From positions 3,273,320 to 3,337,319 of the forward strand of contig NZ_RAPN01000001.1 of the NCBI RefSeq assembly GCF_003610535.1: a DNA stretch of 64,000 nt, given 5' to 3'. Position numbers and translations under genes: made by a program. The stretch comes from Mangrovibacterium diazotrophicum (GTDB lineage Bacteria; Bacteroidota; Bacteroidia; Bacteroidales; Prolixibacteraceae). Below are positions 8,940-16,491 of the stretch, one piece after another; positions within the stretch are counted from its first letter, which is position 1, and every line of letters begins with the position of its first letter. The notes below the pieces were generated by a model that saw only the letters and a list, made by a program, of their open reading frames with translations, made no database searches and was not told the DNA's origin.

Positions 8940-8968
8940 TTGAAAAATGAAATTGATGGTTACTTTTG
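8940..8968 (+). promoter_or_regulatory. Putative promoter TTG-N18-TACTTTTG for barrel paralogue B
   Basis: TTG at 8940-8942, an 18-nt spacer and a perfect TAnnTTTG at 8961-8968 match the Bacteroidota vegetative promoter. It lies right after a terminator and 27 nt before the chosen ATG at 8995. It also excludes the more upstream in-frame ATG at 8947. Confidence 0.65.
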
Positions 8969-8994
8969 TCAGAACGCTTGAATTACCTAATCCA

Positions 8995-9810
8995 ATGATC
9001 TTGAAAAAAGTCTTTCTACTTCTGATTATCTCTTTGCTGACCGCTAAATTGGGTACAATCCAGGCACAGGACAGCCTGCTGCAGGAAACCGATTCCCTTT
9101 CGAACGACTCGGTCAATACCACTTTGATCATTGATGTTACACCCAAAGATGGGTTTAATTTTTGGGAAGAACGTTTCAAAGGAAACTGGGCCGGCGTGTT
9201 TATCGCGGTCAACGGTTTCGCCCAACCCGATTATTCCATGTATGCTGAAATGGACGACGGCTTTATGGAACCGGAAATCTGGCGTTCAAATTGTTTAAGT
9301 ATTAACCTCATTCAGGCTTCATTGGGTCTGCAGCGTAACCGAAATTTCATCGGTTTGGTTACCGGCTTGGGTGCCGACTTCCAATCGTATCGGCTGGATA
9401 AAAACTACAGCCTCGAAAAAGGAACGGACAGGGTTGAACCGGTTCAACTGGCTTACGAGGACAACCTGAAATCGAAGTTTTCATCGATATATCTGAGCGC
9501 TCCGGTACTCCTGGAATTTCAGATCCCGATGGGGCAATACTCCAACCGCATGTATTTCTCGGCAGGTGTCATCACTAGTGTAAGACTGGAAACGCACACC
9601 AAGGTGAAATACCGGGTCGATAACAAACGGCAAAAGCTGAAAGAACCGGGTGACTTCTATTTGCGCGATATTCGCTTTGCCGGAACGGTTCGACTGGGTT
9701 ACCGTTGGATTAACCTGTTTGCCACCTACGACCTTCAGCCACTGTTTAAAGACGGCAAGGGACCCGAACTTTACCCGTTCTCTGTAGGTGTCGCTCTCAT
9801 CACTTTTTAG
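8995..9810 (+). CDS. Outer-membrane beta-barrel protein (paralogue B)
   Basis: This protein has 271 residues from the ATG at 8995. An upstream ATG at 8947 would place the promoter inside the gene and bury the signal peptide. The signal peptide is roughly MILKKVFLLLIISLLTAK to about residue 24. The rest aligns along its whole length with paralogue A just upstream, sharing FKGNWAGVFIAVNGF, DYSMY, EFQIPM, SAGV and LFKDGKGPELYPFSVGV. It lacks the Asn/Thr-rich N-terminal extension of A. The pair is a tandem duplication with separate transcription signals, so the copies could be regulated differently. The molecular function is unknown. Confidence 0.75.
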   Translation: MILKKVFLLLIISLLTAKLGTIQAQDSLLQETDSLSNDSVNTTLIIDVTPKDGFNFWEERFKGNWAGVFIAVNGFAQPDYSMYAEMDDGFMEPEIWRSNCLSINLIQASLGLQRNRNFIGLVTGLGADFQSYRLDKNYSLEKGTDRVEPVQLAYEDNLKSKFSSIYLSAPVLLEFQIPMGQYSNRMYFSAGVITSVRLETHTKVKYRVDNKRQKLKEPGDFYLRDIRFAGTVRLGYRWINLFATYDLQPLFKDGKGPELYPFSVGVALITF

Positions 9811-9882
9811 AAATACTGACTAATTTTCTGTTCACTTCGCGCCAAAAGTTTTATTTTAGCTCAGAACTGAAAACACGAAAAA

Positions 9883-10590
9883 ATGAAACTTTTACTGAGT
9901 AGCAATTCGACCATGCCCGGCGAAGAATACCTGGGTTTTCCAAGTCCATATATCAAAACATTTTTAGGCGAAAAACCCGTCAAAGCGCTGTTTATCCCCT
10001 ATGCTGCAGTCACTTTCAGCTTCGACGAATACGAGCAAAAAGTGAACGAAGCTTTTCAACGTGGAGGACACAGCGTGGTAAGTATTCACCATTTCGACAA
10101 CCCGGCGAAAGCGATTGAAGAAGCCGAAGCCATCGTTGTTGGCGGTGGAAATACCTGGCAGCTGGTGCGCATGCTCCACGATCAGAACCTGATGATGGCA
10201 ATCCGCCGGAATGTGCAAAGCGGAACACCTTACATTGGCTGGAGTGCCGGCTCAAATGTGGCCTGCCCTACCCTGCGTACGACCAACGACATGCCGATCA
10301 TCGACCCGACTAGCTTCAATACAACCGGTTTGGTGCCGTTCCAAATCAACCCGCACTACATGGATGCCAATCCGGACGGTCATGCCGGGGAAACCCGTGA
10401 ACAACGCATCAACGAGTTCATCGAAATAAACCCGCTGACTTTTGTTGTGGGGCTACGCGAAGGTACCTTGCTAAAATTGGAAAATGAAAAACTGGAGCTG
10501 ATCGGAAACCGCTCCGCCCGCATCTTCATCCAAGGTTTGGATGCTTACGAGCTGAATCCCGGCGACGACTTTAATTTCCTGTTGAAATAG
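9883..10590 (+). CDS. pepE: Dipeptidase E (S51 family, alpha-aspartyl dipeptidase)
   Basis: This 235-residue cytoplasmic serine peptidase hydrolyses dipeptides with N-terminal aspartate. The nucleophile elbow GWSAGSN places the catalytic Ser at 121, matching Ser120 of Salmonella PepE, and NPHY around residue 157 supplies the catalytic His. VVGGGNTWQL (about 85-94) is the conserved Gly-rich loop. The length matches the family. It stands alone between the barrel gene and a toxin-antitoxin pair, with its own terminator downstream. Confidence 0.92.
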   Translation: MKLLLSSNSTMPGEEYLGFPSPYIKTFLGEKPVKALFIPYAAVTFSFDEYEQKVNEAFQRGGHSVVSIHHFDNPAKAIEEAEAIVVGGGNTWQLVRMLHDQNLMMAIRRNVQSGTPYIGWSAGSNVACPTLRTTNDMPIIDPTSFNTTGLVPFQINPHYMDANPDGHAGETREQRINEFIEINPLTFVVGLREGTLLKLENEKLELIGNRSARIFIQGLDAYELNPGDDFNFLLK

Positions 10591-10608
10591 ATTGCAATCA
10601 AATCATAA

Positions 10609-10638
10609 AAAGACCTCGAAAATTGGTTCGGGGTCTTT
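10609..10638 (+). terminator. Terminator after pepE
   Basis: AAAGACCTCGAA (10609-10620) pairs with TTCGGGGTCTTT (10627-10638) over a 6-nt loop with one wobble pair. The T-run is short (three T within the stem end), so the termination strength is uncertain. Confidence 0.6.
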
Positions 10639-10692
10639 ACTTTAAAAACCATAAAAGTCGACCAACTGTTATTGCAGTTACAATCAAAGTGC

Positions 10693-10700
10693 TAATTTTG
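10693..10700 (+). promoter_or_regulatory. Putative -7 element TAATTTTG of the toxin-antitoxin operon
   Basis: A perfect TAnnTTTG lies only 3 nt before the ATG at 10704. If it is used, transcription would start at or within a few bases of the start codon, giving a leaderless or nearly leaderless message. Confidence 0.5.
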
Positions 10701-10703
10701 AGT

Positions 10704-10937
10704 ATGGCTATCGACATTCAAAATAAAAAACTCGAATTGATTCAATGGTTGTCAACCTTGGAGGATAAAGCAATGATTGAAAAAATCATGGCCTTGAGGG
10801 ATAGTGAACGAGAGGATTGGTGGAATAAAATTTCCGTATGCGAGCGGGAATCCCTGGAAAAAGGAATTGAAGATGCCGATCAGGGAAAATTAAGTTCACA
10901 CGCTCAAGCTCGCAAACTCTATGGAAAGTGGTTATAA
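10704..10937 (+). CDS. Putative antitoxin of a ParE/RelE-type toxin-antitoxin pair
   Basis: This 77-residue, Glu/Lys-rich helical protein starts at MAIDIQNKKLELIQWL. It overlaps the downstream RelE/ParE-fold toxin by 17 bp, the usual antitoxin-first order. The N-terminal LELIQWLSTLEDKAMIEKI and the C-terminal LSSHAQARKLYGKWL resemble the small uncharacterised antitoxins that accompany ParE-like toxins in Bacteroidota. No ribbon-helix-helix or Phd motif is obvious, so assignment rests mainly on context. The ATG at 10704 is preferred over 10623, which lies inside the terminator of pepE. Confidence 0.75.
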   Translation: MAIDIQNKKLELIQWLSTLEDKAMIEKIMALRDSEREDWWNKISVCERESLEKGIEDADQGKLSSHAQARKLYGKWL

Positions 10938-11223
10938 AATTCAGTGGACTGATCACGCACTATCCGAATTGAAGCAACATTTCGATTACCTTGAAGCTAA
11001 TTGGACGAAAAAGGAACTGAAGAATTTCGCCCGAGAATTAGAGCATATCCTGGAGCTGATCTCCAAAAACCCGGCTATTTTTCAGGCCAGCCAACACCAC
11101 AAAAATATCAGAAGAGCGGTCGTTTACAAACATTACTCGCTTTACTACCGAACAAAGGGAAAAACGATCCAAATTCTATCCTTATTCGGAAATCGGCAGA
11201 ATCCTGCTGATAAAAAAGTCTAA
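10921..11223 (+). CDS. RelE/ParE-family toxin
   Basis: This 100-residue basic protein has the RelE/ParE pattern. The N-terminal YKIQWTDHALSELKQHFDYLE is followed by a helical hairpin and a C-terminal sheet with RRAVVYKHYSLYYRTKGKTIQILSLFGNRQNP, close to the ParE consensus for the last strands. Members either inhibit gyrase (ParE) or cleave mRNA at the ribosome (RelE); sequence alone does not decide which, although the helix-rich N-terminus favours ParE. It is translationally coupled to the antitoxin by overlap. This is the only obvious accessory module in the left part of the window. Confidence 0.85.
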   Translation: MESGYKIQWTDHALSELKQHFDYLEANWTKKELKNFARELEHILELISKNPAIFQASQHHKNIRRAVVYKHYSLYYRTKGKTIQILSLFGNRQNPADKKV

Positions 11224-11449
11224 ATTAATCGTCTGCAACCGACCAGCATGCGTCATTAATCGTCCTCAAACCGGACTGCTGTTACTTTTCCAATCCATGA
11301 AAAACCTAGCTGCAGTAGACTGGATTTCGAGATACATTTTTTGAAAGCTGATCCTCGCAGAGACGCGAAGTCGTAGTAATGCTTGATTTGTATTAAATAA
11401 AGTTCGGAGACAACCCGACAACGCTCATGACAACAACGACAACATTGAA

Positions 11450-12652
11450 TTACCCTTTGATGGAGCGAACCGGATACCAGGCGGCAAAGAAGCCAATCGT
11501 TAAAACAATCAGCACGGTTGCGAGCACATCGAAAAGCTCGAGCTTCACGGGGTAGGCTGAAATGGCAAATGCGCCACTTCCGGGCAGTTTTAAGAGCTCG
11601 AAACGGGTTTGTGCCCACACCAGTCCAATTCCGGCAAAAACGCCGATAATAGCGCCCGAAATCGAGATCAGCCAGCCTTCGAATAAAAAGATGCGGCGAA
11701 TGAGCGTTTGATTACCGCCCATGCTTTCCAAAATATAGATATCGTCTTTCTTATCGAGAATAATCATCGTTAGCGAGCCCAGCAGGTTAAACGAGGCGAT
11801 AATCAGGATAAAGCTCAGGATTAAAAAGCTCGTCCACTTTTCCGATTTCATCACCCGGTACAGAAACTCGTGTTGCTCGTAGCGATCCTGCACTTTGTAG
11901 CCAGGCCCCAGCAATTCCTTGACTTTTTTCTGCAGTTCGGCAACTTCAACTCCCGGTTTTAATTTCAGTTCCAGCGAACTAACACGACCATCGAGGTCGA
12001 AGATTTCGCGGGCAAATTGAATCGGCACCAAAATGTATTGGCCATCAATTTCCTGCTGCACCGAGAACACACCGGTCGGAAACAAGTAGTCGTGGTTAAA
12101 CGCGTTTTGCGGTACCAAAGCCGCTTTCGCATCACGTTTCGGATAGTAGACATGAATCGGCGTTACGAAATTGAGTCCGACACCCAGATCGACTGCCACG
12201 CCCTGACCAATGACGGTAAACATGCGGTTATCGTAATTCAGCAGAAACCTGCCGTCAATCACCATGGAATCCAGGCCCGAGAATTCGGCATAACCTTCCT
12301 CAACGCCTTTCACAATGCCGTACTTCTGGCGGTCGTCGTACTGCAGCAGGGCGTTATCTTCCACCACCTGCATAAACGAAGCAACTCCCTCGGTTTGCAT
12401 CAGTTCCTTAATTTCGGGACTGTCGAGTGCAAAACTTTTGCCCTCGGTTGCGGTCACTTTCAAATCAGGATCGAAGCTCGAAAGCATTCCCTGGATGAAA
12501 TCGTCGATGCCATTGAAAGCTGAAAGAACCACAATGAGCGCCATCGTGCCAACCGCCACACCAACGACCGAGAGGGCCGAGATGAGGTTGATCACATTCA
12601 CCGATTTCTTCGAAACCAGGTAACGACGCGCTATGTGGAACGCCAGTCTCAA
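11450..12652 (-). CDS. LolC/LolE-type ABC transporter permease (FtsX domain)
   Basis: This 400-residue protein has an N-terminal helix (about 24-46, LISALSVVGVAVGTMALIVVLSAF), a large periplasmic MacB-like domain (about 50-265) and three C-terminal helices (about 277-300, 325-350, 375-395), the layout of lipoprotein-releasing permeases. No ATPase gene is adjacent. The only plausible start is a TTG at 12652, directly after the TAA of the upstream methyltransferase and in the same frame, with no intergenic base. The product probably extracts lipoproteins from the inner membrane. Confidence 0.85.
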   Translation of the reverse strand: MRLAFHIARRYLVSKKSVNVINLISALSVVGVAVGTMALIVVLSAFNGIDDFIQGMLSSFDPDLKVTATEGKSFALDSPEIKELMQTEGVASFMQVVEDNALLQYDDRQKYGIVKGVEEGYAEFSGLDSMVIDGRFLLNYDNRMFTVIGQGVAVDLGVGLNFVTPIHVYYPKRDAKAALVPQNAFNHDYLFPTGVFSVQQEIDGQYILVPIQFAREIFDLDGRVSSLELKLKPGVEVAELQKKVKELLGPGYKVQDRYEQHEFLYRVMKSEKWTSFLILSFILIIASFNLLGSLTMIILDKKDDIYILESMGGNQTLIRRIFLFEGWLISISGAIIGVFAGIGLVWAQTRFELLKLPGSGAFAISAYPVKLELFDVLATVLIVLTIGFFAAWYPVRSIKG

Positions 12653-13471
12653 TTATTTAAAAGCTTTGACGATTAACCCGGTTCCGCTGGCATGCGTTCC
12701 CTTCACATCGAAATAATTCAGCACGGCTGACACAGGGAAAGCAATAATGTAGTAGAAAGGCAGCAAAATGAAAAACAGCTTGCTGACTCCCAGTAACTGG
12801 ATCGGGTATTTCATCGACAGGCGCCAGCTGATTTTGCCGGGGCAACCGTACGAATAACGAGCCTCAACACGAGTGAAACCAACCGATTTCAATTTATCTT
12901 CAATCTCCTGGATGTTGTAACCATCGCGCACGTGCTCGTCAATGAAGCCCTGCACGCCACCTTCTTCGTGATCGTGGTCGTGCACATCCGATCCGCCCTG
13001 ATCCGACGGTGTGGAAATCAGCACTACCCCACCCGGTTTCAGCGAGTGGTAAAAGTTTTTGAAAACCTGCACATCTTCCTCGATATGTTCCATCACATCG
13101 ATCGACAAAACCAGGTTGAAAGCTTCCGGCTTCACAAATTTGGTCAGGTCGGCTTCTTCAAAGCGAACGCGATCGGACTGGTTGATTTGCGCAAAGAAGC
13201 GGTTGCAATCGGCAATCTGTTCTTCTTTCACATCAACTGCCAGGATGTTCGATTTGGCAAACAGGCGGCTCATGCGGTAGGTGTACTGCCCAAAGCCAGA
13301 GCCGGCATCCAGGATGGAGCAGTCGGCCGACAGGGGTAAATTCTTCAGTTCCTTGCGCACATGCCAGGCCCGCAGCAGCAACAAATCGAGCAGGCGGTAA
13401 AACAGTTTTCTCAGGGCCGGAGTTTGATTAAAAACTTTCCCCAGCGAGCGTTTAATGGGATCGTATTGCAT
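12653..13471 (-). CDS. Class I SAM-dependent methyltransferase
   Basis: This protein has 272 residues from the ATG at 13471. The longer upstream reading frame is made of intergenic 7-nt repeats and is rejected. Motif I is CSILDAGSGFGQYTYR (about residues 51-66), motif II LAVDVKEEQ, and post-motif II LVLSIDVMEHIEED. A hydrophobic stretch near the C-terminus (about 228-252, LFFILLPFYYIIAFPVSAVLNYF) suggests membrane association, as in lipid or quinone methyltransferases. The substrate is unknown. The gene is 82 bp from rbfA and runs directly into the permease gene. Confidence 0.85.
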   Translation of the reverse strand: MQYDPIKRSLGKVFNQTPALRKLFYRLLDLLLLRAWHVRKELKNLPLSADCSILDAGSGFGQYTYRMSRLFAKSNILAVDVKEEQIADCNRFFAQINQSDRVRFEEADLTKFVKPEAFNLVLSIDVMEHIEEDVQVFKNFYHSLKPGGVVLISTPSDQGGSDVHDHDHEEGGVQGFIDEHVRDGYNIQEIEDKLKSVGFTRVEARYSYGCPGKISWRLSMKYPIQLLGVSKLFFILLPFYYIIAFPVSAVLNYFDVKGTHASGTGLIVKAFK

Positions 13472-13485
13472 GGTTGAGTAAGAGT

Positions 13486-13513
13486 TCCAAGTCTCAAGTT
13501 TCAAGTTCCAAGT
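13486..13513. repeat. Four tandem 7-nt repeats (NYCAAGT)
   Basis: Units TCCAAGT, CTCAAGT, TTCAAGT and TCCAAGT are contiguous. They lie in the spacer between rbfA and the methyltransferase gene. They create a spurious N-terminal extension (TWNLKLETWN) of the methyltransferase frame. Confidence 0.8.
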
Positions 13514-13552
13514 TGCGCATTGGGCAACCGAGACTGTCAACTGCGACTTAAT

Positions 13553-13891
13553 TTACGATTTCAGGAGGTTATCCAGGTTGTCAATGTAATCCAGGCTGTC
13601 GTCGATATAGAACTCCAGCTCGGGAATTACGCGGATTTGCTTACCCACTTTGCGACCCAGCATATACCGGATTTTGGGGTTCACGATCCGAATTTCCTTC
13701 AGCACTTCGCGGATTCCTTCCGTTGGGAAAATACTCAGGTAAGCACGCGCCAAACCTAAATCGGGGGTCACGCGAACCACGGTCACACTAATCATTTTTC
13801 CCATGAACATGGTGCGGGCTTCGCGTTGAAAAATCTCCGCCAACTCCTTTTGCAGCAGGCGACTTATCTTTTGTTGTCTTGTCGATTCCAT
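13553..13891 (-). CDS. rbfA: Ribosome-binding factor A
   Basis: This 112-residue single KH-like domain protein is needed for late 30S maturation and cold adaptation. The start MESTRQQKISRLLQKEL and the motif VTVVRVTPDLGLARAYLSIFP are characteristic, as is the C-terminal RVIPELEFYIDDSLDYIDNLDNLL. The ATG at 13891 is chosen because the alternative start at 13927 would add 12 residues and include the promoter. It heads the run rbfA, methyltransferase, permease on the minus strand. Confidence 0.93.
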   Translation of the reverse strand: MESTRQQKISRLLQKELAEIFQREARTMFMGKMISVTVVRVTPDLGLARAYLSIFPTEGIREVLKEIRIVNPKIRYMLGRKVGKQIRVIPELEFYIDDSLDYIDNLDNLLKS

Positions 13892-13914
13892 TTTTATGTC
13901 AAAATTGTCCGCGC

Positions 13915-13922
13915 CAAAGTTA
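13915..13922 (-). promoter_or_regulatory. Putative -7 element TAACTTTG for rbfA
   Basis: The minus strand reads TAACTTTG, a perfect TAnnTTTG match, 24 nt upstream of the rbfA ATG at 13891. Confidence 0.55.
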
Positions 13923-14006
13923 ATCAAAAATACCGGACGGTCTGATTTGATTTGACTTCGGGTGTAAAGAATGCTTGTGCCCGTATCCCGCTCACGGCCT
14001 CAACCT

Positions 14007-14237
14007 CCGAGAATAAGCATTCTGCCCGATGGAACAACTTTGCTGACACGTGGAACCATAGATATTCTCGAAGGCAGCAAATATATTCTATAGAGAATTA
14101 CTATGATTCCAAAGGGAATGATCGTTCTGCCACATGGAATAATGATCCTGCCATGTGGAATCATAGCTATTCCAAACAGCAGCGGAGCAATTCCATCGGG
14201 AATAGTCATCATTCCAAACGGAATAGTCTTGCTGCGC
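14007..14237. repeat. Array of eleven degenerate 21-nt tandem repeats
   Basis: On the minus strand, eleven consecutive 21-nt units fit a pattern close to TGGAAT-nnnnnn-TATTCC-nnn. Each unit is itself a near palindrome (GGAAT...ATTCC). At a coarser scale, 14021-14125 and 14126-14230 form an imperfect 105-nt tandem duplication of five units each. Because 21 is a multiple of three, short ORFs on both strands show heptad repeats with Trp every seven residues. I consider those ORFs spurious. No spacers or flanking repeats suggest CRISPR or a transposon. Confidence 0.85.
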
Positions 14238-14305
14238 TCTGAAATTAGATGCGTGCCGGAGCTCTGACTTCTCCTGCCGACGGGGTTTTCGACTATTTTT
14301 TAAAG

Positions 14306-14346
14306 AAAAAAAAGCCACTCCCCGAAATCAGTTTCGACGAATGGCT
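14306..14346 (-). terminator. Terminator of the lipoprotein gene
   Basis: Outer arms AGCCA (14313-14317) / TGGCT (14342-14346) and inner arms CGAAA (14323-14327) / TTTCG (14332-14336) form an interrupted hairpin. On the minus strand it is followed by eight T. Confidence 0.6.
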
Positions 14347-14388
14347 CTTTGTAAAAATATTTGGTTGACATTCCGTCAATCCGACAAT

Positions 14389-14823
14389 TCAGTTCTTTTG
14401 CAATTCTTCGGTACAAGCGGCGATATAATCTACGTCACCAGCAGTCCAGGAAACCGTTAACCACAGAAGTAACGATTTTCCGCTATTATCACCATGGCCG
14501 CTGATTGTATACTGCAAACCGTTATACACAACTGCTTGCTCTGAAATAGATATTACGTCTTCCGAAATCGTCCCATGGATCGCGGCTCCTTTAATACCAT
14601 CGATGACTATTTCTCCTTCCACATCGCTTTCGCTAATTACTCTTAAAACTGATTCAGAATCAAAATACATGTCATCTCCATAGGAAACTATCATATTATT
14701 CTGTCCAGAATAAGAACCTACAATCTTTTCTAAGTCAGAAGTCGGTTCATTTTCAACACTTTCTTTTGAACACGAATTCAGCAAAACGCTGAAAATAAAA
14801 ACAAAACCAAGTATCTTTTTCAT
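14389..14823 (-). CDS. Hypothetical lipoprotein
   Basis: This 144-residue protein has a lipoprotein signal: MKKILGFVFIFSVLLNSC with the lipobox Cys at residue 18. The mature part starts SKESVENEPTSDLEKIVGSYSGQ, then consists of short beta-like segments (GEIVIDGIKGAAIHGTISEDVISISEQAV, about 72-100), resembling the small lipocalin-like lipoproteins of Bacteroidota. Its function is not recognised. It is monocistronic with its own terminator. An Asp follows only after several polar residues, so localisation to the inner or outer membrane cannot be called. Confidence 0.75.
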   Translation of the reverse strand: MKKILGFVFIFSVLLNSCSKESVENEPTSDLEKIVGSYSGQNNMIVSYGDDMYFDSESVLRVISESDVEGEIVIDGIKGAAIHGTISEDVISISEQAVVYNGLQYTISGHGDNSGKSLLLWLTVSWTAGDVDYIAACTEELQKN

Positions 14824-14966
14824 GTTTAGGGGTGATTAAAAGGTTAACAAAACAAATTTAAACGAAAAAAACACCCCGATTCATATTTACATAAAATATT
14901 TTTCAAATCAATAAATTCTTTAATACTGGGATCAGGATCTTCCTTTAAACACGACTCATTTTCAAT

Positions 14967-15004
14967 AAAAAAGCCCCTCGCCAGATTGCTTGAACGAGGG
15001 GCTT
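14967..15004 (-). terminator. Terminator of trpB2
   Basis: Perfect arms AAGCCCCTCG (14971-14980) and CGAGGGGCTT (14995-15004) form the stem. On the minus strand they are followed by six T. It lies 33 bp after the trpB2 stop. Confidence 0.85.
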
Positions 15005-15037
15005 GGTAAACGTATACCGTTTAACTGAACTTTCAAT

Positions 15038-16414
15038 TTATTTCGGAAGCGGGTAGCCTTTCAGCGCGGCCAGGTTTTCCGCGATTTCGTGTTCCGGGTA
15101 TTCGTAATCCGACAGCGCGCCCGACATGTACTTGTCGTAGCCCACCAGGTCCATCAAACCATGGCCCGAGAAGTTGAACAGGATCACTTTCTCTTTGCCT
15201 TCTTCCTTCGCCTTTTTGGCTTCGCGAATAGTAGCGGCAATGGCGTGGGTCGTTTCCGGAGCAGGAATAATGCCTTCGGTTTTCGCAAACAGCAAGCCCG
15301 CCTCGAAACACTCACTTTGGTGAATAGCCTGGGCTTCCATCAGGCCGTCGCGCAGGGCACCACTTACCAGCGGAGCCATACCGTGGTAGCGCAAGCCACC
15401 GGCATGAATCGGCGCCGGGATGAAGTTATGTCCCAAGCTGTGCATGGCCAGTAGCGGTGTCATTTGGGCCACATCGCCGTGGTCGTAAATGAAAGGAGCT
15501 TTGGTCAGCGTTGGGCAACTGAACGGCTCGGCACCAATGATCTGAATGTCGGCACCGTTGATTTTATCGTACATGAACGGGAACGACAAACCGGCAAAGT
15601 TGGAACCACCACCGCAGCAGCCGATCACCACATCCGGTTTTTTGATGCCCACTTTGGCCAGCTGTTTCTTGGCTTCCAAACCGATGATGGTTTGGTGCAG
15701 CATCACGTGGTTCAACACCGATCCCAGTGCATAGCGCGTTTCTCCTTTGGGGTCGGTCACGGCAGCCTCAACAGCTTCGGAAATAGCAATCCCCAACGAT
15801 CCCGGGGTATCCGGGTATTTGGCCAAAATATCGCGACCAGCCTGTGTTTCCATGCTCGGACTGGCGACGCAGGTTCCGCCCCAGGTTTGCATCATCATTT
15901 TGCGGAAAGGCTTTTGGTCGAAGCTGACGCGTACCATGTACACTTTACAGTCGATGCCGCCAATCAGTGCACAGGCAAACGACAGGGCCGATCCCCATTG
16001 TCCGGCACCGGTTTCAGTAGTCAGGTGCTTAATGCCAAACTGCTTGTTGTACCAGGCCTGTGCAATCGCCGTGTTGGGCTTGTGACTTCCGGCCGGCGAA
16101 ACACCTTCGTTCTTGTAGTAGATTTTAGCGGGCGTTCCCAGCGCTTCTTCCAGCTCGTAAGCACGAATCAGCGGGCTTGGGCGCCAGCGAAACAAGATCT
16201 GACGGATTTCTTCGGGAATATCAATCCAGCGTTCCTGGCTCACTTCCTGCTCAATCAGGTTCATCGGGAACACTGGCGCCAACATTTCAGGCGTCACCGG
16301 CACTCCACCGGGCCCCAGCGGCGGGTTCAACGCTGTTGGGAGGTCGGGCGCCAGGTTATACCATTGTTTGGGCATGTCGGCTTCATCCAAAAAAATCTTC
16401 TTCTGTCTTGTCAT
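15038..16414 (-). CDS. trpB2: Tryptophan synthase beta chain, TrpB2 type
   Basis: This 458-residue PLP enzyme condenses indole and serine to tryptophan. The N-terminal extension ([19 protein letters not shown], about 32-50) and the overall length mark the TrpB2 subfamily, which usually does not pair with TrpA. The PLP lysine is Lys112 in AGSHKPNTA, and the phosphate loop is [10 protein letters not shown] (about 272). No trpA or other trp gene is adjacent, which fits an indole-salvage or accessory role. The 5' region contains a short leader ORF and an intrinsic terminator (16447-16481), so attenuation is likely. trpS is divergently transcribed about 700 bp away. Confidence 0.95.
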   Translation of the reverse strand: MTRQKKIFLDEADMPKQWYNLAPDLPTALNPPLGPGGVPVTPEMLAPVFPMNLIEQEVSQERWIDIPEEIRQILFRWRPSPLIRAYELEEALGTPAKIYYKNEGVSPAGSHKPNTAIAQAWYNKQFGIKHLTTETGAGQWGSALSFACALIGGIDCKVYMVRVSFDQKPFRKMMMQTWGGTCVASPSMETQAGRDILAKYPDTPGSLGIAISEAVEAAVTDPKGETRYALGSVLNHVMLHQTIIGLEAKKQLAKVGIKKPDVVIGCCGGGSNFAGLSFPFMYDKINGADIQIIGAEPFSCPTLTKAPFIYDHGDVAQMTPLLAMHSLGHNFIPAPIHAGGLRYHGMAPLVSGALRDGLMEAQAIHQSECFEAGLLFAKTEGIIPAPETTHAIAATIREAKKAKEEGKEKVILFNFSGHGLMDLVGYDKYMSGALSDYEYPEHEIAENLAALKGYPLPK

Positions 16415-16446
16415 AATTGTATGGTTAAAAGGTTTTTAATAAACGC

Positions 16447-16481
16447 AAAAAGGGACTTGCCGCATAAACAGCAAATCCCTT
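16447..16481 (-). terminator. Attenuator-like intrinsic terminator in the trpB2 leader
   Basis: On the minus strand AAGGGATTTGC pairs with GCAAGTCCCTT (11 bp, one G-U) across a 10-nt loop, followed by TTTTT. It sits between the leader ORF stop (16492) and the trpB2 ATG (16414). No promoter-like element lies between the hairpin and the gene, so trpB2 transcription must read through it. Confidence 0.8.
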
Positions 16482-16491
16482 CTCTCCGCCT

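Larger units (their letters stand above)
13923..14388. other. Intergenic region dominated by the 21-nt repeat array
   Basis: Apart from the repeat array and the terminator of the downstream lipoprotein gene, nothing coding is supported. Reading frames of 60-96 codons on both strands are generated by the repeats. Confidence 0.6.

Noticed and set aside
13472-13540. N-terminal extension of the methyltransferase
   Set aside because: Encoded by the 7-nt repeats. The natural start is the ATG at 13471.
14007-14237. CRISPR array
   Set aside because: Units are contiguous and degenerate, with no unique spacers, and no cas genes are in the window.
13952-14242. 96-codon plus-strand ORF and similar minus-strand ORFs
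   Set aside because: They are products of the 21-nt repeat whose period is a multiple of three. Composition is Trp/Asn/Ser-rich on both strands and there is no ribosome-binding site.
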